Assembly: GCA_017472375.1 (NCBI GenBank) | Contig: JAFUQL010000284.1 | Span: 1 to 14,401 of the forward strand | Length of the DNA stretch: 14,401 nucleotides | Source of the DNA: Oscillospiraceae bacterium | Lineage (GTDB): Bacteria > Bacillota > Clostridia > Oscillospirales > Ruminococcaceae | Reading direction: 5' to 3' | Part shown: positions 13,529 to 14,401 of the stretch, piece by piece | Position numbering within the stretch: the first letter of the stretch is position 1 | Layout of the letters: the number at the start of each line of letters is the position of its first letter | Notes under the pieces: model-generated | The model's database searches: none | What the model saw: the letters and a program-made list of their open reading frames with translations, nothing else | What the model was told of the DNA's origin: nothing | Position numbers and translations under genes: made by a program

Positions 13529-14401
13529 ATGGACAAGCTGAAAGACAAACTGCTCAACCTGAAAATGCCGCATACCTATGTCATTCTGACCTTCATCCTG
13601 CTTGCGGTGGTCGTGATGACCTGGCTGGTCCCCGCTGGTGAGTACGACCGTGTGCTGGACGAGGCGAGCGGGAAGATGGTCGTGCTGCCCGATTCCTTTC
13701 ACTACATCGAGGGGGATCGCCCAGGGCTGTTTGACGTGTTTCTGGCCCTTCAGCGGGGCTATGTGAGCGGCGCGAACATCCTGTTCCTGATCGTATTCGC
13801 CTATGGGTATGTGTATATGCTCACCGAAAACGGCACCCTCAACAGTGCCATTCAGGTGCTGATCCGTCGCATGGGGCAGCACACCCATCTGCTCATCCCG
13901 GTCTGCATGATCCTGTTCGGGCTGCTGGGGGCCACCCTCGGCATCTTCGAGGAAGTCTACGGCCTTGTGCCGGTGCTGGGCGGCATCATGGCCATGCTGG
14001 GGTACGACCGCGTGGTGGGCGGCGCCGTGGTCTACGTAGGCGTAGCCACCGGGTTTGCCGCCGCCCTCACCAACCCCTTCTCGGTGGGCATCGCCCAGAC
14101 CATTGCCGAGGTGCCGCTCAACTCGGGCATCGGGTACCGGGCGGTGATCTTTGTGGTGTTCCAGGGCGTGTCCATCTGGTATGTGATGCGCTACGCCGCC
14201 CGGGTCAAGGCCGACCCCGCCCGCTCCATCCTGTACGGCGAGGTGCTGGAAGTCTCCGGGCCTCCGCAGGAGGAGGACATCCCCTTCACCCTGCGCCGCA
14301 AGCTGTGCCTTGCGCTGTTCTTTGTCACCATCGGCACGCTGCTCTACGGCACCACCCAGCTGGGCTGGTACATCGATGAGATCGCGGCCATGTTCCTGAT
14401 G
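13529..14401 (+). CDS. YfcC/DcuC-family membrane transporter, copy 2 (cut by window end)
   Basis: The first 291 residues of a second YfcC-type carrier; the frame is open to the last base. It follows copy 1 nearly without gaps: LKMPHTYVIL, LVPAGEYDRV, SGKMVVLP, the FEEVYGLVPV segment, VGGAVVYVGVATGFAAALTN, RYAARVKADPARS and LGWYIDEIAAMFLM have direct counterparts. Differences cluster in residues that may set specificity: TTNPYNIAVAQ in copy 1 is LTNPFSVGIAQ here, and the cytoplasmic loop (EVLEVSGPPQEED) is unrelated. GGGAGG lies five bases before ATG 13529, and 31 bases separate it from the amidohydrolase stop, so it belongs to the same operon. Tandem duplication is likely, but the divergence suggests separate tasks, such as import and export or different substrates. 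Confidence 0.9.
   Translation, partial: MDKLKDKLLNLKMPHTYVILTFILLAVVVMTWLVPAGEYDRVLDEASGKMVVLPDSFHYIEGDRPGLFDVFLALQRGYVSGANILFLIVFAYGYVYMLTENGTLNSAIQVLIRRMGQHTHLLIPVCMILFGLLGATLGIFEEVYGLVPVLGGIMAMLGYDRVVGGAVVYVGVATGFAAALTNPFSVGIAQTIAEVPLNSGIGYRAVIFVVFQGVSIWYVMRYAARVKADPARSILYGEVLEVSGPPQEEDIPFTLRRKLCLALFFVTIGTLLYGTTQLGWYIDEIAAMFLM

Overview
The window comes from a GC-rich Firmicute, most likely a gut Oscillospiraceae (Faecalibacterium/Gemmiger/Subdoligranulum type). This is inferred from four things: strong AGGAGG-type ribosome binding sites in GC-rich genes, a ptsH-ptsI pair, a GC-rich palindromic repeat of the kind scattered through those genomes, and the protein families present. No rRNA, tRNA, CRISPR array, insertion sequence or phage gene was seen. 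All of it looks like ordinary chromosome.

Layout. Bases 1-527 hold the terminator of an upstream unit and a palindromic repeat element, with no gene. A P1B-2 (Zn/Cd/Pb class) heavy-metal ATPase without a metal-binding N-terminal domain (528-2384) is followed after 4 bases by a 71-residue membrane protein (2389-2604). A bidirectional terminator (2622-2653) separates this unit from a minus-strand pair. That pair is a secreted protein with a bacterial Ig-like domain and a C39/papain-like Cys-His-Asp domain, plus a 73-residue membrane protein, read from a clear promoter at 3996-4024. Divergent from the pair is a membrane-anchored DUF4830-like protein (4106-4744).

The minus strand from 8101 to 4830 carries an M20 (PepT-like) metallopeptidase, HPr (ptsH) and PTS enzyme I (ptsI). 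ptsH has its own promoter. An intrinsic terminator lies between ptsH and ptsI, so enzyme I probably depends on partial read-through. This HPr has a normal His15 but no serine at the regulatory Ser46 position. On the plus strand, 8271-9869 encodes a HerA-like/DUF853 ATPase with a duplicated 11-residue coiled-coil unit.

The right end is a regulated catabolic-looking locus. A MerR-family regulator (minus, 10704-9955) is divergent from an operon of a YfcC/DcuC-family transporter, a COG1228-type amidohydrolase and a second YfcC paralogue that runs off the window. The shared intergenic region has a perfect 10-1-10 palindrome inside a TTGACA-N19-TATCAT promoter, the usual MerR architecture. The same palindrome contains the -35 box of the regulator's own promoter. 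The simplest reading is ligand-induced uptake and hydrolysis of an amide- or peptide-like compound whose identity cannot be read from the sequence. This is the best candidate for an undescribed system here.
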